Assembly (NCBI RefSeq): GCF_003610895.1 | Contig: NZ_MCAS01000056.1 | Location: 248,001-312,000, forward strand | Direction of reading: 5' to 3' | DNA length: 64,000 nucleotides | From: Paraburkholderia fungorum | GTDB taxonomy: Bacteria > Pseudomonadota > Gammaproteobacteria > Burkholderiales > Burkholderiaceae | In this document: in pieces, positions 34,640 through 43,395 of the stretch | How positions within the stretch are numbered: the first letter of the stretch is position 1 | Layout: every line of letters starts with the position of its first letter | The notes under the pieces: model-generated | What the model was told of the DNA's origin: nothing | The model's database searches: none | Seen by the model: only the letters and a program-made list of their open reading frames with translations | Made by a program: the position numbers and the translations under genes

Positions 34640-35916
34640 GCGTGATCGTCCTCGTCGTGATCATGTTCATCGTCTTCGGCAGTGTCGCCGTCGCCGTGGG
34701 TTTCGTCTTCGTCGGCATAGTCGTCCAGCGAGGCGTCGTAATCGTCTTCCTCGTAGTACGTCTCGTCGAACTCGCCGGCGTCGTCACGCCCGAGACCGAG
34801 CGCCGCCGACAGCACCTGCATGTCTTCCGGCGCATCGGCGCGCCATTGCATGGTGCGCCCGGTTTGCGGATGAATCAGGCCGAGGCGCCATGCATGCAGC
34901 GCCTGACGCGCAAAACCGTCCGGCAACGGCGTCACCGAACGCTTGCCGCGCGCGCGCCCATAAACCGGATCGCCGAGCAGCGGATGGCCGATGTGCGCGC
35001 AATGCACGCGAATCTGATGGGTACGGCCGGTTTCCAGATCGCAATGAATCGCGGTGACCGGCTGGCGCTGCCAGATCGCAGTGTCCACGCGCCGGAAGTG
35101 CGTGCGCGCCGGCTTGCCCGATGCGCTCGTCACCACCGCCATGCGCGTGCGTTCGCGCGGATCGCGGCCGATCGGCGCGTCGATCGTGCCCTCTTCGGGC
35201 ATGTTGCCCCACACCAGCGCGAGATAACGGCGCTTCACCGTGCGCGCCTGGAGCTGGCGCACCAGATCGGTCTGCGCTTCGAGCGTGCGCGCCACCACCA
35301 TCAGGCCGGACGTCTCCTTGTCGAGCCGATGCACGATACCGGCGCGCGGCAGGCCCGCCGCGGCGTCGCCGTAGCGGTACAGCAGCCCGTTCAGGACCGT
35401 GCCGCTCCAGTTACCGGCCGCCGGATGCACCACCATGCCGGCCGGTTTGTTGATGACCACCAGCGTATCGTCCTCGTAGACGATCTCGAGCGGCACCGGC
35501 TCGGGTGTGAACGCGAGTTGCTCCGGCAGCAGATCGGGCACGAGCTCGATGGTGGCGCCAAGCGGCACCGGCTGACGGATCTTCGCCGGCTTGCCGTCGA
35601 CGCGCACCCGCTCCGACTCGATCCAGCTCTGCAGCCGGTTGCGTGAAAACTCCGGAAAGACCCGGGCAAGCACCTTGTCGAGGCGCTCGCCGGCCAGTTC
35701 GTCGGGCACGAGGACGCTGCGCGGCGACTCGTCCGCCACGAGGCTTGCCACCCTCGGCACCATGTCTGGCGGGCTGGCGCCAGCAAGCGCGTCGCTGCCG
35801 AGATCGTCGTCGAGGGAATCGACGCCCAACGCGTCGGAGGGGTCAGCGCTTACGCTATAATCTTTGTTGCTATTCCCGGCACCGGTTGCGGCGCCTGGAG
35901 TATTTGAGCGGGTCAT
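34636..35916 (-). CDS. rluD: 23S rRNA pseudouridine synthase RluD
   Basis: 426 residues; makes pseudouridines 1911, 1915 and 1917 of 23S rRNA. S4 domain at about 75-135 (ERLDKVLARVFPEFSRNRLQ), catalytic domain with the Asp in VHRLDKETSGLMVVA and GRTHQIRVHCAHIGHPLLGD. Two additions: about 60 N-terminal residues that are disordered, and a C-terminal tail of about 55 residues that is almost all Asp, Glu and His (ending HDHDEDDHA). A perfect TATAAT for divergent bamD lies inside the first codons, so the true start may be ATG 35763. Coupled to pgeF by ATGA. Confidence 0.93.
   Translation of the reverse strand: MTRSNTPGAATGAGNSNKDYSVSADPSDALGVDSLDDDLGSDALAGASPPDMVPRVASLVADESPRSVLVPDELAGERLDKVLARVFPEFSRNRLQSWIESERVRVDGKPAKIRQPVPLGATIELVPDLLPEQLAFTPEPVPLEIVYEDDTLVVINKPAGMVVHPAAGNWSGTVLNGLLYRYGDAAAGLPRAGIVHRLDKETSGLMVVARTLEAQTDLVRQLQARTVKRRYLALVWGNMPEEGTIDAPIGRDPRERTRMAVVTSASGKPARTHFRRVDTAIWQRQPVTAIHCDLETGRTHQIRVHCAHIGHPLLGDPVYGRARGKRSVTPLPDGFARQALHAWRLGLIHPQTGRTMQWRADAPEDMQVLSAALGLGRDDAGEFDETYYEEDDYDASLDDYADEDETHGDGDTAEDDEHDHDEDDHA
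35856..35861 (+). promoter_or_regulatory. Candidate -10 box of bamD inside rluD 5' end
   Basis: Perfect TATAAT, 94 bases before the bamD start on the plus strand and within the annotated N-terminal codons of rluD. No convincing -35 at 16-18 bases. Confidence 0.5.
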
Positions 35917-35954
35917 TGAGTCTGGGTCACCTGGACGTAAAGCTAGACTGGAAA

Positions 35955-36815
35955 ATGCGAGCCTTGAACACCATCACTAAAGCGGCGATCAATTTGGCGG
36001 TCATCAAGAAGATGGCCCGGAAAGTGGCCGGATACATTGCGTGCGCCGCAGCCGTCGCCGTTGTTGCGGCTTGCCACGGCCTGCCGGAAAAGACCGACGA
36101 GACAGCTACGTGGAACAACAACAAATTATATACGGAGGCGAACGACGCTCTGACCGGTGGTGACTTCGGCAAGTGCGCCAAGTATTTCGAGATGCTCGAA
36201 GGCCGCGATCCGTTCGGCCACTTTGCCCAGCAAGCGCAGATCAACGTCGCGTATTGCAACTGGAAAGATAACGAAAACGCCGCCGCCGACCAGGCCATCG
36301 ACCGCTTCATCCAGCTGCACCCGGATCACCCGGACATCGCCTACGCGTATTACCTGAAGGGCATGATCCACTTCAACGACGACCTCGGTCTGTTCGGCCG
36401 CTTCTCCGGCCAGGACATGAGCGAGCGCGATCCGGTGTCGCTGCGCGAGTCGTATGACGCGTTCAAGGTCGTGGTCGACAAGTACCCGAACAGCAAGTAT
36501 GCGCCGGACGCCGCGCAGCGCATGCGCTATATCGTGAACGCCCTGGCGTCGCACGAAGTCCACGCGGCGGATTATTACTACCGCCGTGGCGCTTACGTTG
36601 CCGCGATCAACCGCGCGCAACTGGCGTTGAAGGAATACAAGAACGCGCCGGCTATCGAAGACGCACTGCACATCATGATGCTGTCGTACCAGAAACTGAA
36701 TCAGCCGCAACTGGCGGACGACACCAAGCGTATTCTGGCCGGCACTTTCCCTGACAGCCCGTATATCACGGGCCATGCAAGGCCGGGTAAGGAAAAGTCG
36801 TGGTGGCAGTTCTAA
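35955..36815 (+). CDS. bamD: Outer membrane assembly lipoprotein BamD
   Basis: 286 residues. Component of the BAM complex that inserts beta-barrel proteins. Lipoprotein signal with lipobox VVAAC and acylated Cys; the mature part has five TPR-like repeats (NNKLYTEANDALTGGDFGKC, YFEMLEGRDPFG, YLKGMIHFND, SKYAPDAAQRM, YYRRGAYVAAINRA). The signal is clean if translation starts at the second ATG, 36012 (MARKVAGYIACAAAV); the first ATG, 35955, gives a 19-residue longer N-region. Followed by a strong terminator. Divergent from rluD. Confidence 0.95.
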   Translation: MRALNTITKAAINLAVIKKMARKVAGYIACAAAVAVVAACHGLPEKTDETATWNNNKLYTEANDALTGGDFGKCAKYFEMLEGRDPFGHFAQQAQINVAYCNWKDNENAAADQAIDRFIQLHPDHPDIAYAYYLKGMIHFNDDLGLFGRFSGQDMSERDPVSLRESYDAFKVVVDKYPNSKYAPDAAQRMRYIVNALASHEVHAADYYYRRGAYVAAINRAQLALKEYKNAPAIEDALHIMMLSYQKLNQPQLADDTKRILAGTFPDSPYITGHARPGKEKSWWQF

Positions 36816-36847
36816 GCCTCGACCACGCGCTATAAGAGAGTTCTAAC

Positions 36848-36880
36848 AAAAACGCCACGACTTCGGTCGTGGCGTTTTTG
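36848..36880. terminator. Bidirectional terminator after bamD
   Basis: Arms CGCCACGAC and GTCGTGGCG closed by a TTCG tetraloop, flanked by AAAAA and TTTTT so it serves both bamD (plus) and rlmD (minus). Confidence 0.9.
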
Positions 36881-36937
36881 TTTGTGGCACCCGCACCGGC
36901 AGCTCATGCGCACCAGGCGGGTTGACAGCGAGCGCCC

Positions 36938-38356
36938 TCAGTCCCGCTCGAACAGCGCAATCGACTCCACATGCGACGTGTGCGGGAACATGTTCACCAC
37001 CCCCGCGCCCACCAGCCGGTAGCCGGCCTCATGCACCAGCAGGCCCGCATCGCGAGCAAGCGTAGCCGGCGCGCAGGACACGTAGACAATACGCTTGGGC
37101 AATGGTCCATTGCCGCTCTGCGCGATCTCCGCGAGCGCCTTGGCGACAGCCAACGCGCCTTCGCGCGGCGGGTCGATGAGGATTTTGTCAAAATGGCCGA
37201 GCGCGCGCATATCGTCGGCGGTGACTTCGAACAGGTTGCGGCAAGCAAACGACGTATGGCCCGCCACGCCGTTCAGCTCGGCATTGGCCAGCGCACGCGA
37301 AGTCAGCGTCTCGCTGCCTTCGATACCCATCACTTCCTTTGAAATCCGGGCGAGCGGCAGCGTGAAGTTACCGATTCCGCAGAACAGATCGAGCACCCGG
37401 TCCGTGCTGGACGGCGCCAGCAGACGCAGCGCGCGGCTCACGAGCACGCGATTGATGGCGTGATTCACCTGGGTGAAATCGGTCGGCTTGAACGGCATCC
37501 GGATGTTGTATTCCGGCAGCGTGTAGTCGAGTTCCAGGTCGAGTGGGTAGAACGGCGTGACCGTGTCCGGACCGCCCGGCTGCAACCACCACTGGATCTT
37601 GTGTTCGTCCGCGAAGTCACGCAGCACCTGTTCGTCGGCGGCGGTCAGCGGCGCGAGATTGCGCAGCACCAGCGCGGTAACCGACGAGCCGACCGCGAGC
37701 TCGATCTGCGGCATACGGTCGTGAATCGACAGCTTGCGGACCATGAAGCGCAGCGGCATCAGCATCGCCGAAATGTGCGGTGGCAGTATCTCGCACGTCT
37801 TCATATCCGAGATGTAGCTGCTCTTCTTCTCGTAGAAGCCGATGCGCATACCGCCTTTTTCCGGCAGATAGCGCACGGCCAGACGCGCACGGTAGCGATA
37901 TCCCCACGCCGGCCCGTGAATTGGCCGATACACCGTCTCCGGGCGCAGCTTCGCCAGATGCTCGAAGTTGTCTTCGAGCACGCGCTGCTTGACGGCAATC
38001 TGGGCGCGGATGTCGAGATGCTGCATCGAACAGCCGCCGCAGACATCGAAGTAGGTGCACTTCGGCTTGGTGCGAAGCACACTTTCGCGGAACACCTGGA
38101 CGACCTCGGCCTGCTCGAACTTCGGCTTGCTGCGATGCGTCGAGTAGCTCACACGCTCGCCTGGCAACGCGCCTTCGACAAAAATCACCTTGCCGGGCGT
38201 GCCGTCTTCGCTCTCGAGACGGCCTACGCCGCGCGCTTCCATATCGAGCGAAACGATTTCGATGATCGGCTCATGACCGGTAATGACGTGCGCTTTGGCC
38301 GGAGCGGGCGCCTTCTGGCGCTTGGGCGAGCGACGTTGGGGGGCAGTTCGGGACAC
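36938..38356 (-). CDS. rlmD: 23S rRNA (uracil-1939-C5)-methyltransferase RlmD
   Basis: 472 residues. N-terminal TRAM domain (about 25-85, PIIEIVSLDMEARGVGRLES), 4Fe-4S Cys cluster (KCTYFDVCGGCSMQHLD), and SAM-dependent methyltransferase domain with VLDLFCGIGNFTLPLA, DPPREGA and the catalytic Cys in YVSCAPATLARD. Start taken at the GTG at 38356 because AGGAAG stands 7 bases before it; the in-frame ATG at 38464 would add 36 Arg/Pro-rich residues with no family counterpart. Ends convergent with bamD. Confidence 0.9.
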   Translation of the reverse strand: MSRTAPQRRSPKRQKAPAPAKAHVITGHEPIIEIVSLDMEARGVGRLESEDGTPGKVIFVEGALPGERVSYSTHRSKPKFEQAEVVQVFRESVLRTKPKCTYFDVCGGCSMQHLDIRAQIAVKQRVLEDNFEHLAKLRPETVYRPIHGPAWGYRYRARLAVRYLPEKGGMRIGFYEKKSSYISDMKTCEILPPHISAMLMPLRFMVRKLSIHDRMPQIELAVGSSVTALVLRNLAPLTAADEQVLRDFADEHKIQWWLQPGGPDTVTPFYPLDLELDYTLPEYNIRMPFKPTDFTQVNHAINRVLVSRALRLLAPSSTDRVLDLFCGIGNFTLPLARISKEVMGIEGSETLTSRALANAELNGVAGHTSFACRNLFEVTADDMRALGHFDKILIDPPREGALAVAKALAEIAQSGNGPLPKRIVYVSCAPATLARDAGLLVHEAGYRLVGAGVVNMFPHTSHVESIALFERD

Positions 38357-38511
38357 CTGCGACTTCCTGACAAACTTGGGGAAAGGCGAGATTGTAGACG
38401 AAGCGCCGCGGTTGCCAACGATTTGACGCGGCCGCGGCGGCCGGCGCGCGCCTGCCTGCGCCACGGCTGATTCGCCTGTTGCGAACCGCTACGCCACCGG
38501 AATATTGCGGT

Positions 38512-39288
38512 TTACTGATCGAACGCGGCCAGATACTCGGCCCATTGCGGCGCTGTTTCCAGCGCTAGCGCATTCTTGACCAAGTTGATCTCGTCAGCAT
38601 ACTCCTCGGCGGAAAATGCGCCGCGGATCAACTGGAAGCGGCAATACAGCAGGTACGTATTGACCACGTCGGTCTCGCAATAATTGCGGATCTCCTCGAT
38701 GCGCCCTTCCTGGTATGCGTGCCACACCTGGCTGCCGTCCATCCCCATCTTGCCGGGGAAGCCGCACATCTTCGCGAGCGCGTCGAGCGGCGCGTTGGCG
38801 CGCGCCTGATACATCGCCAGCACGTCCATCAGATCAGTGTGACGCGCGTGGTAGCGGCTGATGTAGTTGTTCCACTTGAACTCGCGGTCGTCTTCGCCGA
38901 GGTCCCAGAAACGGTAAGCCGGAATGCCGTTGATCAGCGCGCGGTAGTTCAGCACCGGCAGGTCGAAGCCGCCGCCGTTCCACGACACGAGTTGCGGCGT
39001 GTACTTTTCGATCACGCGATAAAACGACTGCACGAGCGCCGCCTCGCCGTCTTCCAGCGTGCCGAGCGAGCGCACGCGAAAACCGTTGTTGTCGCGGAAT
39101 ACACAGGAAATCGCCGCGATCCGTTGCAGGTGGTGCGGCAGGAAATCGCTGCCGGTCTTTTCGCGGCGCGCCGCAAAAGCATGTTCGGCGACTTCTGCGT
39201 CGCTCAAGGTGGCGGGCAAATCTTCGAGGCGGCGAATGCCGGCGACATCGGGAATCGTCTCGATGTCGAATACAAGAATCGGTGTCAT
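38512..39288 (-). CDS. Predicted 3'-5' exonuclease (PolB exo2-like)
   Basis: 258 residues, DnaQ/RNase H-like fold of the PF10108 type. Metal-binding Asp/Glu in VFDIETIPD (about 6-12), SWNGGGFDLPVLNYR, and the third acidic motif CETDVVNTYLLYCR. The family degrades single-strand ends; in vivo role unknown. It starts 4 bases after the rpoS stop, so it is expressed with the rpoS operon and may rise in stationary phase. Confidence 0.85.
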   Translation of the reverse strand: MTPILVFDIETIPDVAGIRRLEDLPATLSDAEVAEHAFAARREKTGSDFLPHHLQRIAAISCVFRDNNGFRVRSLGTLEDGEAALVQSFYRVIEKYTPQLVSWNGGGFDLPVLNYRALINGIPAYRFWDLGEDDREFKWNNYISRYHARHTDLMDVLAMYQARANAPLDALAKMCGFPGKMGMDGSQVWHAYQEGRIEEIRNYCETDVVNTYLLYCRFQLIRGAFSAEEYADEINLVKNALALETAPQWAEYLAAFDQ

Positions 39289-39292
39289 CAGC

Positions 39293-40375
39293 TTAGAGAA
39301 CGGCGTCCTTCCGAACACCGTTGGAGGCAAAGAAGCGCTTTAACCGCACCAGCGCTTCCTGTTGGATCTGGCGTACACGCTCGCGCGTGAGGCCCATTTC
39401 GTCGGCCAGCTCTTCGAGCGTGGCGGGCTCGATGTGGTTCAGCCCGAAGCGGCGCTCGATCACATGGCGATGCTTGTCTGACAGGCGCGCGAGCCATGCT
39501 CGTGTAAGCGTTTCCAGTTCGCGATGCTGCACTTCGGCGTCCGGCGACTGGCTTTGGTCGTCGGACAGCAGATCGAGCAGGCTGCTCGCCGGGTCGAGAT
39601 CGAGCGGCGCATCGAGCGACGCGGTGTGCTCGTTCAGCGCAAGAATGTCGGTGACTTCGTCGGTGGTCTTGCCGGTCAGATAGGCAATGTCGTCGATGCT
39701 GGCGTCGCGGCGCTCGGCCGCTTCGCCGGAATTCATTGAATTCTTTTCCAGATGGCGCTTCGCGCGCAGCACCTGGTTGAGCTCGCGGATCACGTGCACC
39801 GGCAGGCGCACCGTGCGCGCCTGATTCATGATCGCACGCTCGATGCTCTGGCGAATCCACCAGGTGGCATAGGTCGAGAAACGGAAGCCACGCGTGGGAT
39901 CGAATTTTTCGATGGCGTGCATCAGGCCGAGGTTGCCCTCCTCGATCAGATCGAGCAGCGGCACGCCGCGGTTCAGGTAACCCTTCGCGATGCTGACGAC
40001 GAGCCGCAAATTACGCTCGATCATGACCTGGCGCGCATCGAACTCGCCCGCCTTCGCCAGACGCGAATACTTCTGCTCTTCCTCGACGGTCAGAAGCGGC
40101 TTGACGCTGATGCGATTCAGGTAATGCTGAATCGTGTCGGCCGTCAATTCGGCTTGCAGCAGCGCGCGAAAATCGTCGACGTCGGGCGCGGCGTCGCGCA
40201 CGCCTTCGCGGGCCTCGCCGGCCTCTTCGGCGCCGCCTTGGTGTTCATCGAGATCACGCTCCTCGACGATCTCTTCTTCCGCCTCCGAAACGCCGCCGTC
40301 CTCCACCGAAGCGGACGTGACGCGGCTAATCGTCTCAGACTCGGCTTGCGGCAGGCGGCGCTTCGATTTCGGCAT
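39293..40375 (-). CDS. rpoS: RNA polymerase sigma factor RpoS
   Basis: 360 residues. Master regulator of stationary phase and general stress response. Acidic N-terminal extension (residues 20-60), region 1.2, region 2 with RNLRLVVSIAKGYLNRGVPLLDLIEEGNLGLM-type sequence split over about 120-190 (core YATWWIRQSIERAIM), region 3 and region 4 helix-turn-helix (TLEELADEMGLTRERVRQIQ). DLLSDD in the linker between 3 and 4 marks the RpoS rather than RpoD class. Lies 11 bases after nlpD, as in enterics, where rpoS promoters lie inside nlpD. Confidence 0.95.
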   Translation of the reverse strand: MPKSKRRLPQAESETISRVTSASVEDGGVSEAEEEIVEERDLDEHQGGAEEAGEAREGVRDAAPDVDDFRALLQAELTADTIQHYLNRISVKPLLTVEEEQKYSRLAKAGEFDARQVMIERNLRLVVSIAKGYLNRGVPLLDLIEEGNLGLMHAIEKFDPTRGFRFSTYATWWIRQSIERAIMNQARTVRLPVHVIRELNQVLRAKRHLEKNSMNSGEAAERRDASIDDIAYLTGKTTDEVTDILALNEHTASLDAPLDLDPASSLLDLLSDDQSQSPDAEVQHRELETLTRAWLARLSDKHRHVIERRFGLNHIEPATLEELADEMGLTRERVRQIQQEALVRLKRFFASNGVRKDAVL

Positions 40376-40386
40376 GGTCGTATCGC

Positions 40387-41328
40387 TTATTGCGGCGGCA
40401 AATACTTCAGTGGGTCGACAGGTTTACCCTGCCGGCGAACTTCGAAATGCAACATCACGCGGTCGGAATCGCTATTGCCCATCTCAGCGATCTTCTGCCC
40501 TTTGGTTACCGCATCCCCCTCTTTTACCATCAAAGCGCGGTTGTGTGCATACGCCGTGAGATAAGTTGCATCATGCTTGATGATAATGAGATTGCCGTAA
40601 CCACGCAGCCCATTTCCGGCATAAACCACGCGCCCATCCGCCGAAGCCTTGACGGGATCGCCAGCCGCGCCGCCGATATTAATACCCTTGTTGGTCGAAT
40701 CGTTGAACGTGCCGAGCATCGGCCCCCGCACCGGCCATGCAAACGCAATGTTGCCGGACGCGCCGGCACTCGAGTCGCTCGCGGCACCCGGGTTGGCCGG
40801 CGGCGTTGCCGACGCGTTCGCACCCGAACCATAGATCGGCGGCGTCGCGACACCTGCTGCGGCACCGGCCGACGGCGGCGTGCTGCCAAGCGGCGCGGTC
40901 TGCACCGCACCACCGCCGATCGGCGCCGTCGATACACCCGGCGTCAGTGCCGCAGTGTTCGCACCCGGCGGCACGACGCGCAGCAACTGATCGACTTCGA
41001 TCTGATTCGGGTTAGTGAGATTATTCCACGCCGAAATATCGCGATAGTTCTGGCCGTTCTCCAACGCGATCCGGTACAGCGTATCGCCCGGCTTCACGCG
41101 ATAGTAGCCCGGCGGCGGCGGTCCGAGCGGCACGGCCGGCTGCTGCGCGGCTTGCGTGCCGAGCGCGCCGCTGCCGGAGCGATCGACGACGGGCGCCTGA
41201 TCGAGGCGGGTCGCACAGGCCGACATCAACAGGGACAAGGCGAGCACGCACACGCTACGCTGGGTTACGGTCATAGGGATATTCAGTCTGGTTCTTTGCA
41301 TCGCGCGCAACATACTCATCGGTGTCAA
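40387..41328 (-). CDS. nlpD: NlpD-type LysM/M23 lipoprotein (amidase activator)
   Basis: 313 residues. Lipoprotein signal (SVCVLALSLLMSAC, lipobox LMSAC), LysM domain (about 75-120, YRVKPGDTLYRIALENGQNY), a Pro/Ala/Gly-rich linker and a LytM/M23 domain (about 210-312). The zinc ligands are missing: the active-site H-x3-D is NKGIN and the H-x-H is MLH, so it cannot act as a peptidase and should activate an amidase such as AmiC. The start overlaps the pcm stop by 4 bases. Located in the surE-pcm-nlpD-rpoS operon. Confidence 0.94.
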   Translation of the reverse strand: MTPMSMLRAMQRTRLNIPMTVTQRSVCVLALSLLMSACATRLDQAPVVDRSGSGALGTQAAQQPAVPLGPPPPGYYRVKPGDTLYRIALENGQNYRDISAWNNLTNPNQIEVDQLLRVVPPGANTAALTPGVSTAPIGGGAVQTAPLGSTPPSAGAAAGVATPPIYGSGANASATPPANPGAASDSSAGASGNIAFAWPVRGPMLGTFNDSTNKGINIGGAAGDPVKASADGRVVYAGNGLRGYGNLIIIKHDATYLTAYAHNRALMVKEGDAVTKGQKIAEMGNSDSDRVMLHFEVRRQGKPVDPLKYLPPQ

Positions 41329-42413
41329 ATCACTCCGGATTTTAAGGGTACAAAGAAAACGCGATCAAGCCGCGACTCGCGCCACTGCGCGGGTCCGAGG
41401 CGCTCGACCAGGGTCAGCACCTGGTTCTGACCTTCCTGCGAGCCGACCGGCGCGACCAGACGGCCGCCGATCGCGAGTTGTTCAAGTAATGCTTGCGGTA
41501 CGTCGAGCCCTGCCGCGGCAATCACGATCGCATCGAACGGCGCCGCCGACGGCAACCCCAGGCGACCGTCGCCATAGTGCAACCGGATGTTCGGAATGCG
41601 CAGCGGACGCAAGTTTGTCTTCGCGCGTTCGGACAGCGGCTTGATGCGTTCAATCGAATAAACATCGCGCGCGACCTGGCTCAGTACCGCTGCCTGATAG
41701 CCACACCCTGTGCCGATCTCCAGCACGTTGTTCAACGCGCGCCCGGCAGCGGCCAGTTCAATCATCCGCGCGACCACGGAGGGCTTGGAAATCGTCTGGT
41801 GGTGGCCAATCGGCAATGCGGCATCTTCGTAGGCCTGGGCCGCGAGGCCCGGGTCGACAAACATGTGGCGCGGCACAACCGACATCGCGTTCAACACGCG
41901 CTGATCGGTCACGCCGTTCGCACGCAGGCGTTCGACCATCCGTTCGCGAACCCGTTCCGAAGTTAGTGCCAAAGCGCCGTTCAACGCGACATTCGGCACG
42001 GCGCCACGGTCGTTGAGTTTCGCAACGGGTTTGCTTGCAGGCACCGGCTTGGGCACGGCGCGCACAGCCGAACCTTGCGCGGCCGCTGCATGCGCTTTGG
42101 CGTGCGGTTTGGCCTGCGACTTGGCCGAGGCATTGCCTGCCGCGCTCACCGGCGCCTTCATGGGCCCTTTGACTTGCGGCTTCGTTTGCGACACCGTCTG
42201 CGTTTGGGCCTGCGCCCTCGCTGGCGGCTTCGCCTGGGATTTCCCCACCGAACCCGACGGCGAATTCTTCACCGGCTGCTGGCGAGCATTGAGCGCCGCG
42301 CTCGCGGCGATTGCCGCCGCGCGCACTTCGCCCGGACGGCCTTCGGTCCTGCGCGGTTCGCGCACCAGGTCCTCGAGGCCGAGCGGGAAGCGCTTTGCGC
42401 GCTCGCTGGTCAT
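41325..42413 (-). CDS. pcm: Protein-L-isoaspartate O-methyltransferase with N-terminal extension
   Basis: 362 residues; repairs isoaspartyl damage in ageing proteins using SAM. The catalytic part is residues about 155-362 (QAYEDAALPIGHHQTISKP, SAM motif VLEIGTGCGYQAAVLS, DAIVIAAAG). The first 150 residues are an Ala/Lys/Gln/Pro-rich disordered extension absent from enteric Pcm, which is about 208 residues. Both stop and start codons overlap neighbours (ATGA with surE upstream, nlpD downstream). The true start could be much nearer the catalytic domain, but no better site is visible. Confidence 0.93.
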   Translation of the reverse strand: MTSERAKRFPLGLEDLVREPRRTEGRPGEVRAAAIAASAALNARQQPVKNSPSGSVGKSQAKPPARAQAQTQTVSQTKPQVKGPMKAPVSAAGNASAKSQAKPHAKAHAAAAQGSAVRAVPKPVPASKPVAKLNDRGAVPNVALNGALALTSERVRERMVERLRANGVTDQRVLNAMSVVPRHMFVDPGLAAQAYEDAALPIGHHQTISKPSVVARMIELAAAGRALNNVLEIGTGCGYQAAVLSQVARDVYSIERIKPLSERAKTNLRPLRIPNIRLHYGDGRLGLPSAAPFDAIVIAAAGLDVPQALLEQLAIGGRLVAPVGSQEGQNQVLTLVERLGPAQWRESRLDRVFFVPLKSGVI

Positions 42414-43168
42414 GAAGCGCCGCTACCGGCGCGCGCCCAGTCGCGCGCTGCGGGCAGCATTTGCGTGTGGGTCAGGTCGAGTTGCAACGGCGTGATCGAC
42501 ACCTGACCATTCGCCACAGCGTGGAAATCAGTGCCTTCGCTTGCATCGCGCGCGCTACCCGACGGACCGATCCAATAGATCGGTTCGCCGCGCGGGTTGG
42601 TCTGGCGGATCACCGGCTGCGACGGATGCCGCTTGCCGAGACGCGTGATATGCCAGCCACCGAGTTGCTCATACGGCAGGTTCGGAATATTGACGTTCAG
42701 GAGCGGATGCCCCGGCAACGGTTGCTGGAGGTAGTGCGCAACGATCTCGGCGGCCACGCGCGCGGCAGCTTCGAGGTGCCCCCACTCCTTATCGACCAGC
42801 GAAAAGGCGATGGCCGGCACGCCGAACATGATGCCTTCGGTGGCGGCGGCGACGGTGCCCGAATAGAGCGTGTCCTCGCCCATGTTCTGGCCGTTGTTGA
42901 TGCCCGAGACGACGAGGTCCGGTGTGTGGTCAAGCATGCCGGTCAGCGCGATGTGCACCGAGTCGGTTGGCGTGCCGTTGACATAATAGAAACCGTTCGC
43001 CGAGCGCAACACCGAAAGCGGACGCGACAGCGTCAAGGAATTGGACGCGCCGCTGCAGTTCTGCTCGGGGGCCATCACGGTGACGTCCGCGATCGGCTTG
43101 AGCGCTTCGTAAAGCGCGGCAAGGCCGGGCGCCAGATAGCCGTCGTCATTGCTGAGTAGGATTCGCAT
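42410..43168 (-). CDS. surE: 5'/3'-nucleotidase SurE
   Basis: 252 residues. Metal-dependent nucleotidase and exopolyphosphatase important in stationary phase. Conserved MRILLSNDDGYLAPGL at the N-terminus, APEQNCSGASNSLTLS, VSGINNGQNMGEDTLYSGTVAAA and the FHAVANGQVSITPLQ C-terminus. Start at 43168 (MRILLSNDDG) with a TACAAT box only 6 bases upstream and no ribosome binding site, so the mRNA may be leaderless. First gene of the surE-pcm-nlpD-rpoS-exonuclease operon. Confidence 0.96.
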   Translation of the reverse strand: MRILLSNDDGYLAPGLAALYEALKPIADVTVMAPEQNCSGASNSLTLSRPLSVLRSANGFYYVNGTPTDSVHIALTGMLDHTPDLVVSGINNGQNMGEDTLYSGTVAAATEGIMFGVPAIAFSLVDKEWGHLEAAARVAAEIVAHYLQQPLPGHPLLNVNIPNLPYEQLGGWHITRLGKRHPSQPVIRQTNPRGEPIYWIGPSGSARDASEGTDFHAVANGQVSITPLQLDLTHTQMLPAARDWARAGSGAS

Positions 43169-43174
43169 CCGGCG

Positions 43175-43180
43175 ATTGTA
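43175..43180 (-). promoter_or_regulatory. Candidate -10 box of surE, adjoining the start
   Basis: TACAAT on the minus strand ending 6 bases before the surE ATG. The first transcribed base would lie at or next to the A of ATG. Confidence 0.45.
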
Positions 43181-43395
43181 ACCGAGGAAAGAAGGCACGC
43201 GAACGACACGGCGGGCAGCGCGCGCGTCACATGCAAAGCGCACGCGCCAGACCCCGCGCCGACGGCTATCACCCCCACGGACATAGGGCTTCGATCGATA
43301 AAAACGCACGGTCGTGCGAATTGTTTTACACTCAGAATAGCTGTGACGCCCCAGAGGAAATCTTCCCGGGGGACCTTGATCGATATGGAGACACG

